A stretch of 64,000 nt of DNA from Stutzerimonas stutzeri (GTDB taxonomy: Bacteria; Pseudomonadota; Gammaproteobacteria; Pseudomonadales; Pseudomonadaceae). Within the stretch, counting starts at the first letter, position 1; each line of letters starts with the position of its first letter. A program made the position numbers and the translations under genes. Below are positions 1 through 8,828 of the stretch, piece by piece. The stretch lies in assembly GCF_018138085.1 (NCBI RefSeq), contig NZ_CP073105.1, positions 1,922,001 through 1,986,000 on the forward strand, given 5' to 3'. Under the pieces are notes generated by a model. That model saw only the letters and a program-made list of their open reading frames with translations. It ran no database searches and was not told the origin of the DNA.

Positions 1-209
1 AAGGCCCAGTGGGCATCGGTCCTGACCGACGCGATACCCGCGTCGTGCAGCAGCCGGAATCCCTGGCTCTGGGTATTTCGCAGATGCAGGTCATGCGAGC
101 AGACCCCGAGGATGAAAGGGTCTTCTGCTTGTTGTGCTGGTGCCTGGATGGCCAAGGCAGACAGCGCTGCCACCAGTGCCAGGCGGCGAGTCAGGAGACG
201 TGGGCTCAT
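1..209 (-). CDS. Secreted glycoside hydrolase, N-terminal part (cut by window edge)
   Basis: The frame opens with ATG at 209 and stays open to base 1 (69 codons), so only the amino terminus is visible. It begins with a signal peptide (MSPRLLTRRLALVAAL, then an AxA-like site near residue 25). The mature start FILGVCSHDLHLRN...GIASVRTDAHWA resembles the first beta-alpha unit of (beta/alpha)8 glycoside hydrolases of the GH39/PslG or GH5 type. The ATG overlaps the stop of the upstream membrane protein (ATGA), so the two are translationally coupled in the exopolysaccharide operon. A periplasmic or outer-surface polysaccharide hydrolase would fit, but the catalytic acids lie outside the window. Confidence 0.6.
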   Translation of the reverse strand, partial: MSPRLLTRRLALVAALSALAIQAPAQQAEDPFILGVCSHDLHLRNTQSQGFRLLHDAGIASVRTDAHWA

Positions 210-1534
210 GGCTGCTCACCCCTCGGTCCCCAGACCCGCGGTTCGTGGCCGGTATGTGGGCTCGCCGTGACTATGCGTCGGTACGGGGCGGGCACCGTCT
301 GCGGCGTCAGCACATGGGCGATGGCCATGCCGAGAAACAAAGTAGCGGTGGTGATCTCCAGCACATCCGTCGCCCAACCGATCAGGCAGGTGCAGAAGAC
401 GATGCCCAGTAGCGCATCGCGGATGCGCGGGCCACGGTCATGCAAGCGCAAGAGCAGCGGGAACAACAGCAAGTACAGCAGCACGCCGAACACACCGAGC
501 ATTCCCCACAGATATAGCGCGGTGTTGTCGGCGATGCTCAGCAGTTCCAGCCAGGCCAGCGGAAACGCCGCCGCGCTGCTACCGACCGCACCGAACCCGG
601 CCCCCCACCAGCCCCAGCCTTCGTTGACGATGACGTCGATGAAGTTCGGCCAGCTGTTGATCAAGCGGTCATTGAACGATGCCAGCATGCTGGCGCTGTA
701 AGCCTCGCTCTGCGGAATGTTCAGCAACAGGCTGGCGATCGGCAACGCCATGCCGGTCACCACAGCGACGAAAAAAGCCGTGGCGCTGGGGGCGCGATAA
801 CCGGCGAGAAACAGCATCACCAGGGTCAACAGATAAGCCGCCGCCGTGGATTTGTTGGTGGTCAGGAAAATCGCACCGAATGCCACCGGGTAAAGCATCA
901 GGCGCAACAGGCGGGACCGCAGGAACGCCGCCAGGAACAGGCTGTACAGCGCGATCATCACGGCCAGGTTGGTCGACATCCGGGCAAAGCCGGCGAGTCG
1001 GTCGGTGCTGCCGAAGGCCCAGGACTTGTTCGCGGTCAACTCGACGTCGCCCATCATGTAGCTGTATCCCTTCCACGGTACGTTGGTGAACATGTCCAGG
1101 GCGATGCCGATCAGCGACGCCACCAGGCAGAATCCGATCACCCAGCCGAGCAGGCCGGCCCTGCGTTCCAGATAGCGGCCGCAGAACAGTCCGAACAGCA
1201 GCGGCAGATAGATGAACAGGCTGAACCCGACATTCCCCGGCGTGGCGCCATGCAGCAGCGCCAGCAGACTCGAAACCGCCACGGCAAACAGCACCAGCCA
1301 CACTGCGGGAGCGCTCCGTGCGCGGGGTAGTTCCAGCGCCACCGCGGCCAGGCAGGCCAGCTTCGGCAGGTAGAGCAGGGCGGAGACGCCGGCGATGTCG
1401 AGGTAGTAGCGCAGCGCCCCGGCGAAGGTTTCGCTGATCAGCAACGAGGCGGCGATCAACGCCAGCAGCGTGGGCTTGTCAATCGCCAGCGGGCTCGGCC
1501 TGGGTGGCGAAAGGGTCAGTGGCGTCGGGGTCAT
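206..1534 (-). CDS. Wzy/O-antigen ligase-like polysaccharide polymerase (membrane protein)
   Basis: This 442-residue protein is dominated by hydrophobic segments (about ten to twelve) with a longer soluble loop around residues 280-330. That is the layout of Wzy polymerases and WaaL ligases, which join undecaprenyl-linked repeat units at the periplasmic face. I chose ATG 1534 (MTPTPLTL) because GGAG sits eight bases upstream; a longer reading from 1564 lacks a comparable site. Its first 56 bases overlap the end of the glycosyltransferase gene before it, and its stop overlaps the start of the glycoside hydrolase. Polymerase rather than ligase is inferred from the flippase and Wzc-like kinase in the same operon. 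Confidence 0.7.
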   Translation of the reverse strand: MTPTPLTLSPPRPSPLAIDKPTLLALIAASLLISETFAGALRYYLDIAGVSALLYLPKLACLAAVALELPRARSAPAVWLVLFAVAVSSLLALLHGATPGNVGFSLFIYLPLLFGLFCGRYLERRAGLLGWVIGFCLVASLIGIALDMFTNVPWKGYSYMMGDVELTANKSWAFGSTDRLAGFARMSTNLAVMIALYSLFLAAFLRSRLLRLMLYPVAFGAIFLTTNKSTAAAYLLTLVMLFLAGYRAPSATAFFVAVVTGMALPIASLLLNIPQSEAYSASMLASFNDRLINSWPNFIDVIVNEGWGWWGAGFGAVGSSAAAFPLAWLELLSIADNTALYLWGMLGVFGVLLYLLLFPLLLRLHDRGPRIRDALLGIVFCTCLIGWATDVLEITTATLFLGMAIAHVLTPQTVPAPYRRIVTASPHTGHEPRVWGPRGEQP

Positions 1535-2738
1535 CGTGAGCTCTCCGGCCGTGTAGCGCGCCATGCAGGATCGACTGGTACCGATCGAGCATGCGCTCCA
1601 TGTTCAAAAAGGGTGCGACGCTGTCACGTGCCTGCCGCGACAAACGCTGACGCAGTCCGCTATCGAGGTAGAGCCTGAGCATCGCTCTGCCGAGCGAGTC
1701 AGGGTCGTCCGGTGAACAGAGCAGGCCGTTGAGCTCGTCGCTGATGATCTCCGGCAGGCCTCCGCTGTTCGTCGCGATGACCGGCAGATGCTGGGCGCAG
1801 GCCTCTACGGCAACCAGCCCGAACGGCTCGGCCCAGATCGAGGGCACCACCAGCACGTCGATATTGCGCATGAAGGTTTCGGCATGCTGATAGCCGACGA
1901 AGCGGACCTTGGCCGGATCGGCCATGGCCTTGAGTTGCGCCTCGTCATCCAGCTTGCCGCGCCCGGCAATCTCCAGCGTCGCGTTGATCGATAACGCCTG
2001 AAACTGCTCGATCAACCATCCCACACCCTTATTGGCCGACAGCGTGCCGATGTAACCGAAACGCAGCAGGCCGCTGTGCGGGTGACGCGGCGCTGGTACT
2101 GCTCCGTCGCCGAGTGAGGTGCTGTTGTGCACCACGTGGCGGCTGGCCTGGCTGAAATAGCCGTACGCCGATACCCGATCGAGAATGAAGCGGCTGACGC
2201 CGATCACGGCGGCGACCTGAGTCGAAGTTGCCGCGTGGCCTCGACGGAACGCCGAGCACAGCCCGCACTGGCGTTCGCAGCTATGGCCCTTGTTGAACAT
2301 GGTGTCCTTCGGGCACAGCAGATAAAGGTCATGCAGCACCTGAACGATCGGAATGCCGGCGGCGCTGATCTCGTCCCACGCCGAGACCGACCAGCCGGTC
2401 AGGTTGTGGCAGACCACTACGTCCGGCTGTTCGCGCGCGATCACTTCGCGCACGTAGCTGCGCATCCCACGGTTGTAACGATCGCGGTAGTGCCAGCCGA
2501 GGCGCAGCAGTGGGTTCGGCCGGGTCTGGGTGAAATGCCAGTAGAGGTTGCGCAGCCCGGCGCGATAGATCCGCACGCCGCCCAGCTGCTCCTCGTGCAA
2601 GCCGTGCTCGGGGCCGGTGGCCAGCACGGCGAGGTCCCAGCCGCGGGCGTGCAGGCCCTCGGCCAGCTGACGCACCACTACTTCCGCACCACCGGCTACA
2701 TGCGGGGCGTACAGGCTATGCAGAAACAGAATCTTCAT
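1479..2738 (-). CDS. Family 4 glycosyltransferase
   Basis: A 419-residue GT-B fold glycosyltransferase. The N-terminal half has the glycine-rich acceptor loop (PHVAGGAEVVV, residues 13-23). The C-terminal half has the sugar-nucleotide domain: a FGYIGTLSANKG strand-loop near 230 and the family EX7E motif (EPFGLVAVE) near 310, followed by SGGLPEII. Retaining transferases of this group add one sugar to a lipid-linked repeat unit on the cytoplasmic side of the membrane. The gene starts 21 bp after rfaH and overlaps the polymerase-like gene by 56 bp. The sugar donor cannot be read from sequence. Confidence 0.88.
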   Translation of the reverse strand: MKILFLHSLYAPHVAGGAEVVVRQLAEGLHARGWDLAVLATGPEHGLHEEQLGGVRIYRAGLRNLYWHFTQTRPNPLLRLGWHYRDRYNRGMRSYVREVIAREQPDVVVCHNLTGWSVSAWDEISAAGIPIVQVLHDLYLLCPKDTMFNKGHSCERQCGLCSAFRRGHAATSTQVAAVIGVSRFILDRVSAYGYFSQASRHVVHNSTSLGDGAVPAPRHPHSGLLRFGYIGTLSANKGVGWLIEQFQALSINATLEIAGRGKLDDEAQLKAMADPAKVRFVGYQHAETFMRNIDVLVVPSIWAEPFGLVAVEACAQHLPVIATNSGGLPEIISDELNGLLCSPDDPDSLGRAMLRLYLDSGLRQRLSRQARDSVAPFLNMERMLDRYQSILHGALHGRRAHDDPDATDPFATQAEPAGD

Positions 2739-2759
2739 GAGCGAACCCTCCCTGATGCG

Positions 2760-3290
2760 TCAGTCCGCCTGGCAGCGGAGGGCCGGACCGGTTTGCGCAA
2801 CGCAGCCGCTGAGGTAACGGGTGGGCACGCGTACCTTCTGCTCGCGCTGCAACAGCGTGAGCAGGATCACCGATCGTTCTTCGCCATCTGCGCTGACAAA
2901 GATCGCTTCGAGTTCGTTGAAAGTGCCGCCACGCAGTTGCACGCGCTCGCCAGGGCGAAACCTCGGCGGCTCGACCGGGGCCGCCAGCCGCTGGCGCAGC
3001 TCTTCGATCAGTGCGTCGCGAACCGGTGTAGGTTCGCCGCCGAAGGCCACCACCCGGGCGACACCACGCGTCGAGCGAATCGGGTACCAATTGTCCAGCC
3101 GGCGATCGAGGCGGATGAACAGGTAACCGGGAAACAGCGGCTCACCCGGCTTCTCGTCGCCTGGCAGAGGAGGCTTATGCGGCCGGTAGCATTCGAAGTG
3201 CTGGCGTCGAAGGTTTTCTTCGGCGCGGGCTTCCTGTCGGGGTTTGGTCTGGATCAGATACCAGTGCGGATCGCTGTCGAGCGCTGCCAT
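2760..3290 (-). CDS. rfaH: RfaH, NusG-paralogous transcription antiterminator
   Basis: A 176-residue NusG paralogue. The NGN domain covers residues 8-105 (HWYLIQTKPRQEARAEENL, then EPLFPGYLFI and STRGVARVVAFGG), and the KOW-type C-terminal domain follows (FRPGERVQLRGG, AIFVSADGEERSVILL). EPLFP.YLF and DGEERS.LLL are features of RfaH rather than NusG. RfaH loads on RNA polymerase paused at an ops element and suppresses termination and polarity in long surface-polysaccharide operons. ATG 3290 is preceded by AAGGAAGG; the open frame extends upstream without such a site. Unusually, the gene lies inside the type of operon it is expected to control; see the candidate ops site at 11016-11026. Confidence 0.9.
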   Translation of the reverse strand: MAALDSDPHWYLIQTKPRQEARAEENLRRQHFECYRPHKPPLPGDEKPGEPLFPGYLFIRLDRRLDNWYPIRSTRGVARVVAFGGEPTPVRDALIEELRQRLAAPVEPPRFRPGERVQLRGGTFNELEAIFVSADGEERSVILLTLLQREQKVRVPTRYLSGCVAQTGPALRCQAD

Positions 3291-3339
3291 GTGAACTGCC
3301 TTCCTTAGGGTGTGATTGCGGAGTTCCGTTTTCGATTGT

Positions 3340-4080
3340 TCAAGCCGGTTGCGCGGCGCGCTGTTCGATGCCTTCGATGAGGGTGAAGCGCTCGAGCAAC
3401 GCCCGGGCATCGTCCTGGTTGTTGAACATCAGCACGTCGATCACCGACAGGGCGGGCACGAACGGCTGCTTGAATTGCGGGTAGCTCAGGTCGTCCATGC
3501 GCAGAAATCGAAGCGACAGGCCGTGCGACCTGAACAGCGCGGGGCAGTACAGCGACAGCCCGCCGATGGGGTTGATGTAGCGCTCCGCCTGCATCTGTTT
3601 GGCGATGGTGATGACGCGCTCCTGCTTGTCCATTTGCGCTGGCAGGCCCAGTTCCGAGCCGATACGGATCGGCGTTGCTATACCCAGGTATGCGCACAGG
3701 CTGCGGATCGAGTGCGCGGTGAAGCGGGCCAGGTTGCGTTCCGGTTGCTGCAGGATGTCCGCGATCAGGGCAAGCACTCGTTCCTGCTGCGGCGCGCGGG
3801 CATAGGCGAGCTTGAGCATTTTCAGCATCCGTTGCGCTTCCATGGGGAAGTCATCGCACAGCCAGCGCTGGTTGATGGCATCGACTCGTCCACCCTTGCG
3901 CAGCGGAAAGGTCAGCAGTTTCGGCTCGCCGTTGACCAGTACGCGGTTACGGTTGATCCAGGATGCCTTGGTGTATTGCAGGTCATCGCCGAGCACGAAG
4001 ACGTCGCTGTGGGCGATCAGCTGGAAATAACCCAGGTATGGGAACAGATAGGGCTGCATCATCGATACGGTTCTGAGCAC
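3340..4080 (-). CDS. WbqC-like family protein
   Basis: A 246-residue WbqC-like protein. The N terminus has the family signature (MQPYLFPYLGYFQL, then SDVFVLGDDLQYTKASWINRNRV), and a conserved INPIGGLSLY segment follows mid-protein. Members sit in O-antigen and capsule loci and are thought to transfer an amino acid or acyl group to an aminosugar, but the reaction is not firmly established. I chose GTG 4080, with GAGG eight bases upstream, because the ATG at 4146 would overlap the kinase gene and add residues unlike the family. With a DegT aminotransferase in the same operon, it may decorate an amino sugar. Confidence 0.8.
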   Translation of the reverse strand: MLRTVSMMQPYLFPYLGYFQLIAHSDVFVLGDDLQYTKASWINRNRVLVNGEPKLLTFPLRKGGRVDAINQRWLCDDFPMEAQRMLKMLKLAYARAPQQERVLALIADILQQPERNLARFTAHSIRSLCAYLGIATPIRIGSELGLPAQMDKQERVITIAKQMQAERYINPIGGLSLYCPALFRSHGLSLRFLRMDDLSYPQFKQPFVPALSVIDVLMFNNQDDARALLERFTLIEGIEQRAAQPA

Positions 4081-4099
4081 GGCGTTTCCCTCGCATGTG

Positions 4100-6310
4100 T
4101 CAGGTTTTTTGAGAATAGCTGTAGTAGCCGTAGGCGCCGGTTTCATAGGCGGTGCTCGAGGCCCGGCGCTTGACGCCGTTGAGAATCGCGCCCTTGAGCA
4201 GGACGCCGTTCTGGGCCAGGCGCCGTTTGGAGGCTTCGATCTGGCTGGCGGTGCTTAGTCCGTAGCGCGTCACCAGCAGACAGGTGCCCGCCAGTTGAGC
4301 GACCAGAACGGCATCGGTTACGGCCAGCACCGGCGGTGTGTCGATGATGACGAAGTCGTATTCGCGCTCCGCCTCTCTCAGCAGCTTGGCGAAGTTCTCG
4401 TGCATGAGCAGCTCGGACGGGTTGGGCGCGGAGCAGCCGCTGGCAATGAAATGCAGGTTGGCCTGGTCGGTCTTGTTGACCACCGCGGCAAGGCGCAGGC
4501 CGCTAGCCAGCGCATCCGACAGACCGCTGCGCGGCGCCATGCCGAACATTCCGGCGAGATAGCCGCGACGCATGTCGGCGTCGATGAGCAGCACCCGTTG
4601 GCCCGTCTGCGCGATGACCGACGCCAGGTTGCTGGAGACGAAGGATTTGCCCACCGAGGGCGTCGGGCTGGTGATCACCAGCAGCTGGTTGCGCGCCTCG
4701 AGCATGGCGAACTTGAGGCTGGTGCGCAGACTGCGCAGCGACTCGATCGCCAGATCGGCCGGGTCGGCGGCGCCCAACAGCTTGCTGCGCCCATCGCGAA
4801 CTTTTCTCAGTCGGTAGAGCTGCTCCTGTTTTGCTGAAAAAGGTAGCGCGGCATACACCGGAACCCCGAGGTGTTCGATGGTTTCGGGACTCTCGATGCC
4901 CCGATAGAACACTTGCCTCAGCAGGATCACCACGGCCGAGGCCAGCAGGCCGACGAAAATGGCGACCAATACCACCAGGGGTTTGATTGGCTTGGCCGGC
5001 TTTTCCACGACTGCATAGGCACTGTCGATGATCCGCACGTTGCCGATGGTGCCGGCACGCAGGATGTCCTGTTCCTGAGCTTTGTCGAGCAGCAGGGTAT
5101 AGGTGCGCGTGGTGACCTGCATGTCGCGGTTCAGGCGCAACAATTCCTGCTGGGTCATCGGCAGGGTGTCGATCTTGCTCATCAGCGCGGCCTTCTGCGC
5201 TTCCAATTGGCCGATCTTCTTCATCAGCGTCCGGTAGGTCGGGTGCTCGGGGGTGTAGAGCTGGTTGTATTCGGTGCGCTTGAGGTTGTGCTCGGATATC
5301 TGCGCCTCCAGCGCGACGATCTGGTCGAGCACGCCCTTGGTTTCGATGCTGATGTCCACCGACTGGGCGCTGGTCTGGTAATCGTTGAGCGCCGCTTCGG
5401 CCTTCTCCAGTTGCTTGCGCACCAGCGGCACCTGCGAGCGCAGGAATTCGAGGCGCTGCGCCGCCTCGGCAGAGCTGCGTTCGATGTTCTGACGTACATA
5501 CAGGCGACTGATCTGATCGAGCACCCGATTGGCCTTGTCCGCGTCAGGGTCTTCCAGCGTGAGGTAGATGATTCCGGAATCCTTGCCGGCTTCGCCCACC
5601 TTCAGGCGCTTCTGGTAATCCAGCGCGGTGGTCTGCGGACGACTGCGCACCACTGTGAATTCGGTGCCCGGACGCGCCTTGAGCTCGGCGATCTGGATGC
5701 TGAACCCTTGTTGCTGCACGGCCTGATGGCTGCTGCCGCTGAGCAGCAGGTGCTCGTCCTCGTCATACAGGCTGAACGTATCGGCGACACCGGCGCGCAG
5801 CGTCAGCTTTTCGCCCAGATAGGCGTCAGGCACGTCCAGCTGGAAGACGTCCAGCTTCTCGCCGCCCCAGGCGTAGCTGGTCAGGCCCAGCAGTGGCGCT
5901 GCGAGCTCACCGTCCTTGACCGGATCATGCAGGCGCGCGATGTAGCCGCCCAGAAGCGGGACGTACTTGGGGCGAACCGTGATATAGAGCTTCAACGCCT
6001 CGACCGTGCGCCCCAGTACCGAGCGCGACTTGATCAATTCGATCTCGGTGACCGCCTGGGACACCGAGTTCGGCCTGGGAATGGCCTCCGGTACGCCGGT
6101 GATACCCGCTTTTTTCGGTTCGATCTGGATCATCGCGCTGGCCTGGTAGACCGGTGTGGCGACGATGGCGTAACCCACGCCGAGCAGCGCGAAAAAGCAG
6201 GTGATGCTGAAGATCAGCGCCTTGTGATCGAACGCCACGCGCAGAATGCGCGCCAGGTCGATACGGTTGTCCCCGTCGTATTCCAGGGAAGAGCGGGCCA
6301 TGGCGGTCAT
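4100..6310 (-). CDS. wzc: Wzc-like polysaccharide co-polymerase / tyrosine autokinase
   Basis: A 736-residue inner-membrane protein. It has a Wzz chain-length domain flanked by transmembrane segments near 31-50 and 445-467, a coiled-coil periplasmic region around 270-390, then a cytoplasmic BY-kinase domain. The Walker A segment is TPSVGKSFVSSN (near 548), Walker A' VLLIDADMRR (near 575) and Walker B FVIIDTPPV (near 655). The tail carries a tyrosine cluster (YETGAYGYYSYSQ), the usual autophosphorylation site. Cycles of phosphorylation control polymer length and export through Wza. The start at 6310 follows AAGGAAGG; a longer frame to 6361 overlaps the previous gene. No Wzb phosphatase or Wza gene is visible in the window. 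Confidence 0.93.
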   Translation of the reverse strand: MTAMARSSLEYDGDNRIDLARILRVAFDHKALIFSITCFFALLGVGYAIVATPVYQASAMIQIEPKKAGITGVPEAIPRPNSVSQAVTEIELIKSRSVLGRTVEALKLYITVRPKYVPLLGGYIARLHDPVKDGELAAPLLGLTSYAWGGEKLDVFQLDVPDAYLGEKLTLRAGVADTFSLYDEDEHLLLSGSSHQAVQQQGFSIQIAELKARPGTEFTVVRSRPQTTALDYQKRLKVGEAGKDSGIIYLTLEDPDADKANRVLDQISRLYVRQNIERSSAEAAQRLEFLRSQVPLVRKQLEKAEAALNDYQTSAQSVDISIETKGVLDQIVALEAQISEHNLKRTEYNQLYTPEHPTYRTLMKKIGQLEAQKAALMSKIDTLPMTQQELLRLNRDMQVTTRTYTLLLDKAQEQDILRAGTIGNVRIIDSAYAVVEKPAKPIKPLVVLVAIFVGLLASAVVILLRQVFYRGIESPETIEHLGVPVYAALPFSAKQEQLYRLRKVRDGRSKLLGAADPADLAIESLRSLRTSLKFAMLEARNQLLVITSPTPSVGKSFVSSNLASVIAQTGQRVLLIDADMRRGYLAGMFGMAPRSGLSDALASGLRLAAVVNKTDQANLHFIASGCSAPNPSELLMHENFAKLLREAEREYDFVIIDTPPVLAVTDAVLVAQLAGTCLLVTRYGLSTASQIEASKRRLAQNGVLLKGAILNGVKRRASSTAYETGAYGYYSYSQKT

Positions 6311-6353
6311 TGTGGATCCTTCCTTGATTGTTGCGGCATCGGTGTAGCGGTTG

Positions 6354-7283
6354 TCAGGCACCAGGCATCAGCCTGCGCAGCAGGTTGACGCTGATGTTCT
6401 GGAACGCCTGGCTCAGCGCCTGGAGCTTGCTGAGCGGAGAGATCAAGGCCAGCGCCTGGGTGAACACCTGGATCATGAAATATTCGAACAGCGACTGATT
6501 GCCGATCCGCTGGTAGTAGCGGGCCAGGCTGTAATAGGCGTGCATGGTCATCTGGATGCGCTGCTTGCTGCTGCGCATGGAAAAGATGCCACCTTCATGC
6601 ACACGGTAGGCGGCCGGCTTTATCTCCTTGAGGAACTTGCCCTTGCCGTGGGTGCCGAGCAGCGACCACCAGCAGATGTCCAGCACCTCGACGCCGTGCA
6701 GTTCCGGTGGCAGCTCATGCACCAGGTTGCGAAAGCAGGCGGTGAGGGTGGACACCGGTCGTCCCTGCATCAGCTGCCGGGCGGTGGCGTCTCGGCGGTA
6801 GCGGCCCTGCATGTGCGGGCTACGTACGACGCCCTGGCTGTTGAACATGACGGCGTCGTGATAGGTCATCACGTAGTCGCGGTGCTTCTCGAGAAAGTCG
6901 ACCTGAATCTGCAGTTTGTGCGGGTCTGTCCAGTAATCGTCGCCTTCGCAATAGGCGATGTACTTGCCGTGGGCCTGAGCGAACAGCCGGGTGCTGAACG
7001 GGACGCCCTTGCGGTACTGGTTTTCGGTCTGGTAGATCGGCTTGATCACTTGCGGATAGCGCGCGGCATATTCGTGGATGATCGTCGCGGTGGCATCGGT
7101 CGAGGCGTCGTCATGGACGATGATCTCGAATGGAAAGGTCGTCTCCTGCCGGAGGAAGCCATCCAGTGTTTCGCTGATGAAGGCTGCATGGTTGTAGGCC
7201 AGGCAGACGATGCTCAGCAGCGGCACGCGCCGGTCACCCCAGCCGGCCATCAAGGCCTGTTCGTTTTTCGGTTGCATGTCCAT
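6354..7283 (-). CDS. Family 2 glycosyltransferase
   Basis: A 309-residue GT-A enzyme. The nucleotide-binding strand LSIVCLAYNHAAFI begins near residue 23. It is followed by the first acidic pair IIVHDDASTD and the metal-binding motif YCEGDDYWTDP, typical of inverting GT2 enzymes. The C-terminal part (residues 220-309) is helical, without a clear transmembrane anchor. The ATG lies one base after the flippase stop, so translation is probably coupled. It should add one sugar of the repeat unit in the cytoplasm; donor and linkage are not predictable here. Confidence 0.87.
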   Translation of the reverse strand: MDMQPKNEQALMAGWGDRRVPLLSIVCLAYNHAAFISETLDGFLRQETTFPFEIIVHDDASTDATATIIHEYAARYPQVIKPIYQTENQYRKGVPFSTRLFAQAHGKYIAYCEGDDYWTDPHKLQIQVDFLEKHRDYVMTYHDAVMFNSQGVVRSPHMQGRYRRDATARQLMQGRPVSTLTACFRNLVHELPPELHGVEVLDICWWSLLGTHGKGKFLKEIKPAAYRVHEGGIFSMRSSKQRIQMTMHAYYSLARYYQRIGNQSLFEYFMIQVFTQALALISPLSKLQALSQAFQNISVNLLRRLMPGA

Positions 7284-7284
7284 G

Positions 7285-8805
7285 TCAGACGCTCGACCGG
7301 GTCATCAAAAGGTAAAGTCGCAGAACGACGGGTTTGGAGGTAAAGGCGACCAGCGTCAGGCAGATCAAGCCGCTGACGGCCAAGCCCAGCAGAATGTCGA
7401 AGCGGTTGTCGCTGGCGATGGCGGTGAACAGGGGTTCGCCAATCAGCAGGCCGAGGCCGGTCATGGCGGTGATGCGCAGAAGATCCTGCAGCCATGGGCG
7501 ATGCAGACCGGCGGCGAAGCGTTTGTGGACCATTGGCGGCCAGATCAGGAAGGTCAGCATGCGTAACCCGAACCAGACCAGTGCTGCGCCATATACGCCG
7601 TGCTCCAGTGCCGCATAGATCACCAGCGGGATGCTCAATGCCGCGCTGATCAGGCTGAACCACACGTGCAGGCGCAGCTGGCCATAGGCGTATTGCAGGT
7701 AGAACTGGAAGGCGGTGACGGCCATGATCGCGCTGCCCAGCACGTACCAGGGCAATACGAGGCGGCTCCATTGCGCCGCCTCGGGGTCTCCGGTCCAGGC
7801 GAAAATCAGGTCGGCGGAATGGAAGGCAATCACCCCCGCCAGCGGAAACAGCAGACTGCAGACGAACCGTGTGGCATTGAGGTAGAGCGCCTGCATGTCG
7901 CCGATCCGCTCTTGCGCGACAAGCATCGTCATGCGCGGCAATAAGGTCTGCACCAGCGGGTTGGTGAGCGTCATGATCCCGGTCGAGATCAGTGCGACCA
8001 GCGAGAAGTAACCGTATTCCTTGAGCAGCAGCACGTTGGACAGCAACACCTTGTCCAGCTGCGTCAGGATAATCCACAGCACCGACGTCAGAGACATGCC
8101 GGCGGCGAACGGCAGCACCGGCTTGACCGCCGCCCAGTCGAAACCGGTCAGCAGCGTCGGGGTGGGCATCAGCGCATAGGCCTTGGCGCCGAAGATCAGC
8201 GTCTCGATCAAGGCGACCGCGGTCTGGAAGACGAAGAAGTCGAGCGGGTTCTGGCTGATGTTGGCCACCAGGAACAGGCCACCGAAATAGCGCAGGGTAG
8301 CGATCAGGATGTTGGCGCCGTTCAGCCACGCGTGCAGCTCGAGCCCCTGCAGACCACTTTTATAGAGCGTGGCGTATAGCTTGAGGCCGACCATCAGCCC
8401 CATCAGGCTGATGCAGTGAACGATGGTCAGGGTGTCGAGATCCTGCGCTTGCAGCCAGCGCTGGGCGACCCAGCCGCTCGAGCCGTGGATAGCGAAAATC
8501 GTCAGCGACGCTACGGGCAGGAAGATGATCTCGAACGAGCGCAGCAAGCGTCCGGGTTCGTGGCGCCGGACCTCGGGACGTCCGCGAAAATGCGCGATCT
8601 GGCGGACCAGTGACGGCGAGAGCCCAGCGTCCAGCAGTTGCAGCCATGCCTGTAGCACAGCGAAAAACCCGATCAGGCCGTAGGCCTCCGCCCCCAGGTG
8701 CCCGAGATAGAAGGGCAGGATGAGGATGCCGACGAGCAAGGCATACGCCTGCCCGATATAGCTCAGGCCGGTGTTGCGGATCATCGATAGTTTTCGATCA
8801 GCCAT
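7285..8805 (-). CDS. Wzx-like polysaccharide flippase
   Basis: A 506-residue polytopic protein with about 12-14 hydrophobic segments. It opens MADRKLSMIRNTGLSYIGQA and continues with LGAEAYGLIGFFAVLQAW, the amino-terminal pattern of the MOP-superfamily polysaccharide transporter group. Such proteins flip undecaprenyl-linked repeat units to the periplasm. The open frame continues far upstream to 9396, but that part is antisense to the aminotransferase reading and has no membrane character, so I start at ATG 8805. The gap to the aminotransferase is 23 bp. The ribosome binding site is weak, so the start is less certain than the identity. Confidence 0.85.
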   Translation of the reverse strand: MADRKLSMIRNTGLSYIGQAYALLVGILILPFYLGHLGAEAYGLIGFFAVLQAWLQLLDAGLSPSLVRQIAHFRGRPEVRRHEPGRLLRSFEIIFLPVASLTIFAIHGSSGWVAQRWLQAQDLDTLTIVHCISLMGLMVGLKLYATLYKSGLQGLELHAWLNGANILIATLRYFGGLFLVANISQNPLDFFVFQTAVALIETLIFGAKAYALMPTPTLLTGFDWAAVKPVLPFAAGMSLTSVLWIILTQLDKVLLSNVLLLKEYGYFSLVALISTGIMTLTNPLVQTLLPRMTMLVAQERIGDMQALYLNATRFVCSLLFPLAGVIAFHSADLIFAWTGDPEAAQWSRLVLPWYVLGSAIMAVTAFQFYLQYAYGQLRLHVWFSLISAALSIPLVIYAALEHGVYGAALVWFGLRMLTFLIWPPMVHKRFAAGLHRPWLQDLLRITAMTGLGLLIGEPLFTAIASDNRFDILLGLAVSGLICLTLVAFTSKPVVLRLYLLMTRSSV

Positions 8806-8828
8806 GTAATCGGACCGCCGGAAGTGAT

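Noticed and set aside
6794..6801. GGCGGTAG octamer on the plus strand
   Set aside because: It lies inside the GT2 gene and antisense to the operon; probably a chance match, and a caution against relying on the octamer alone.
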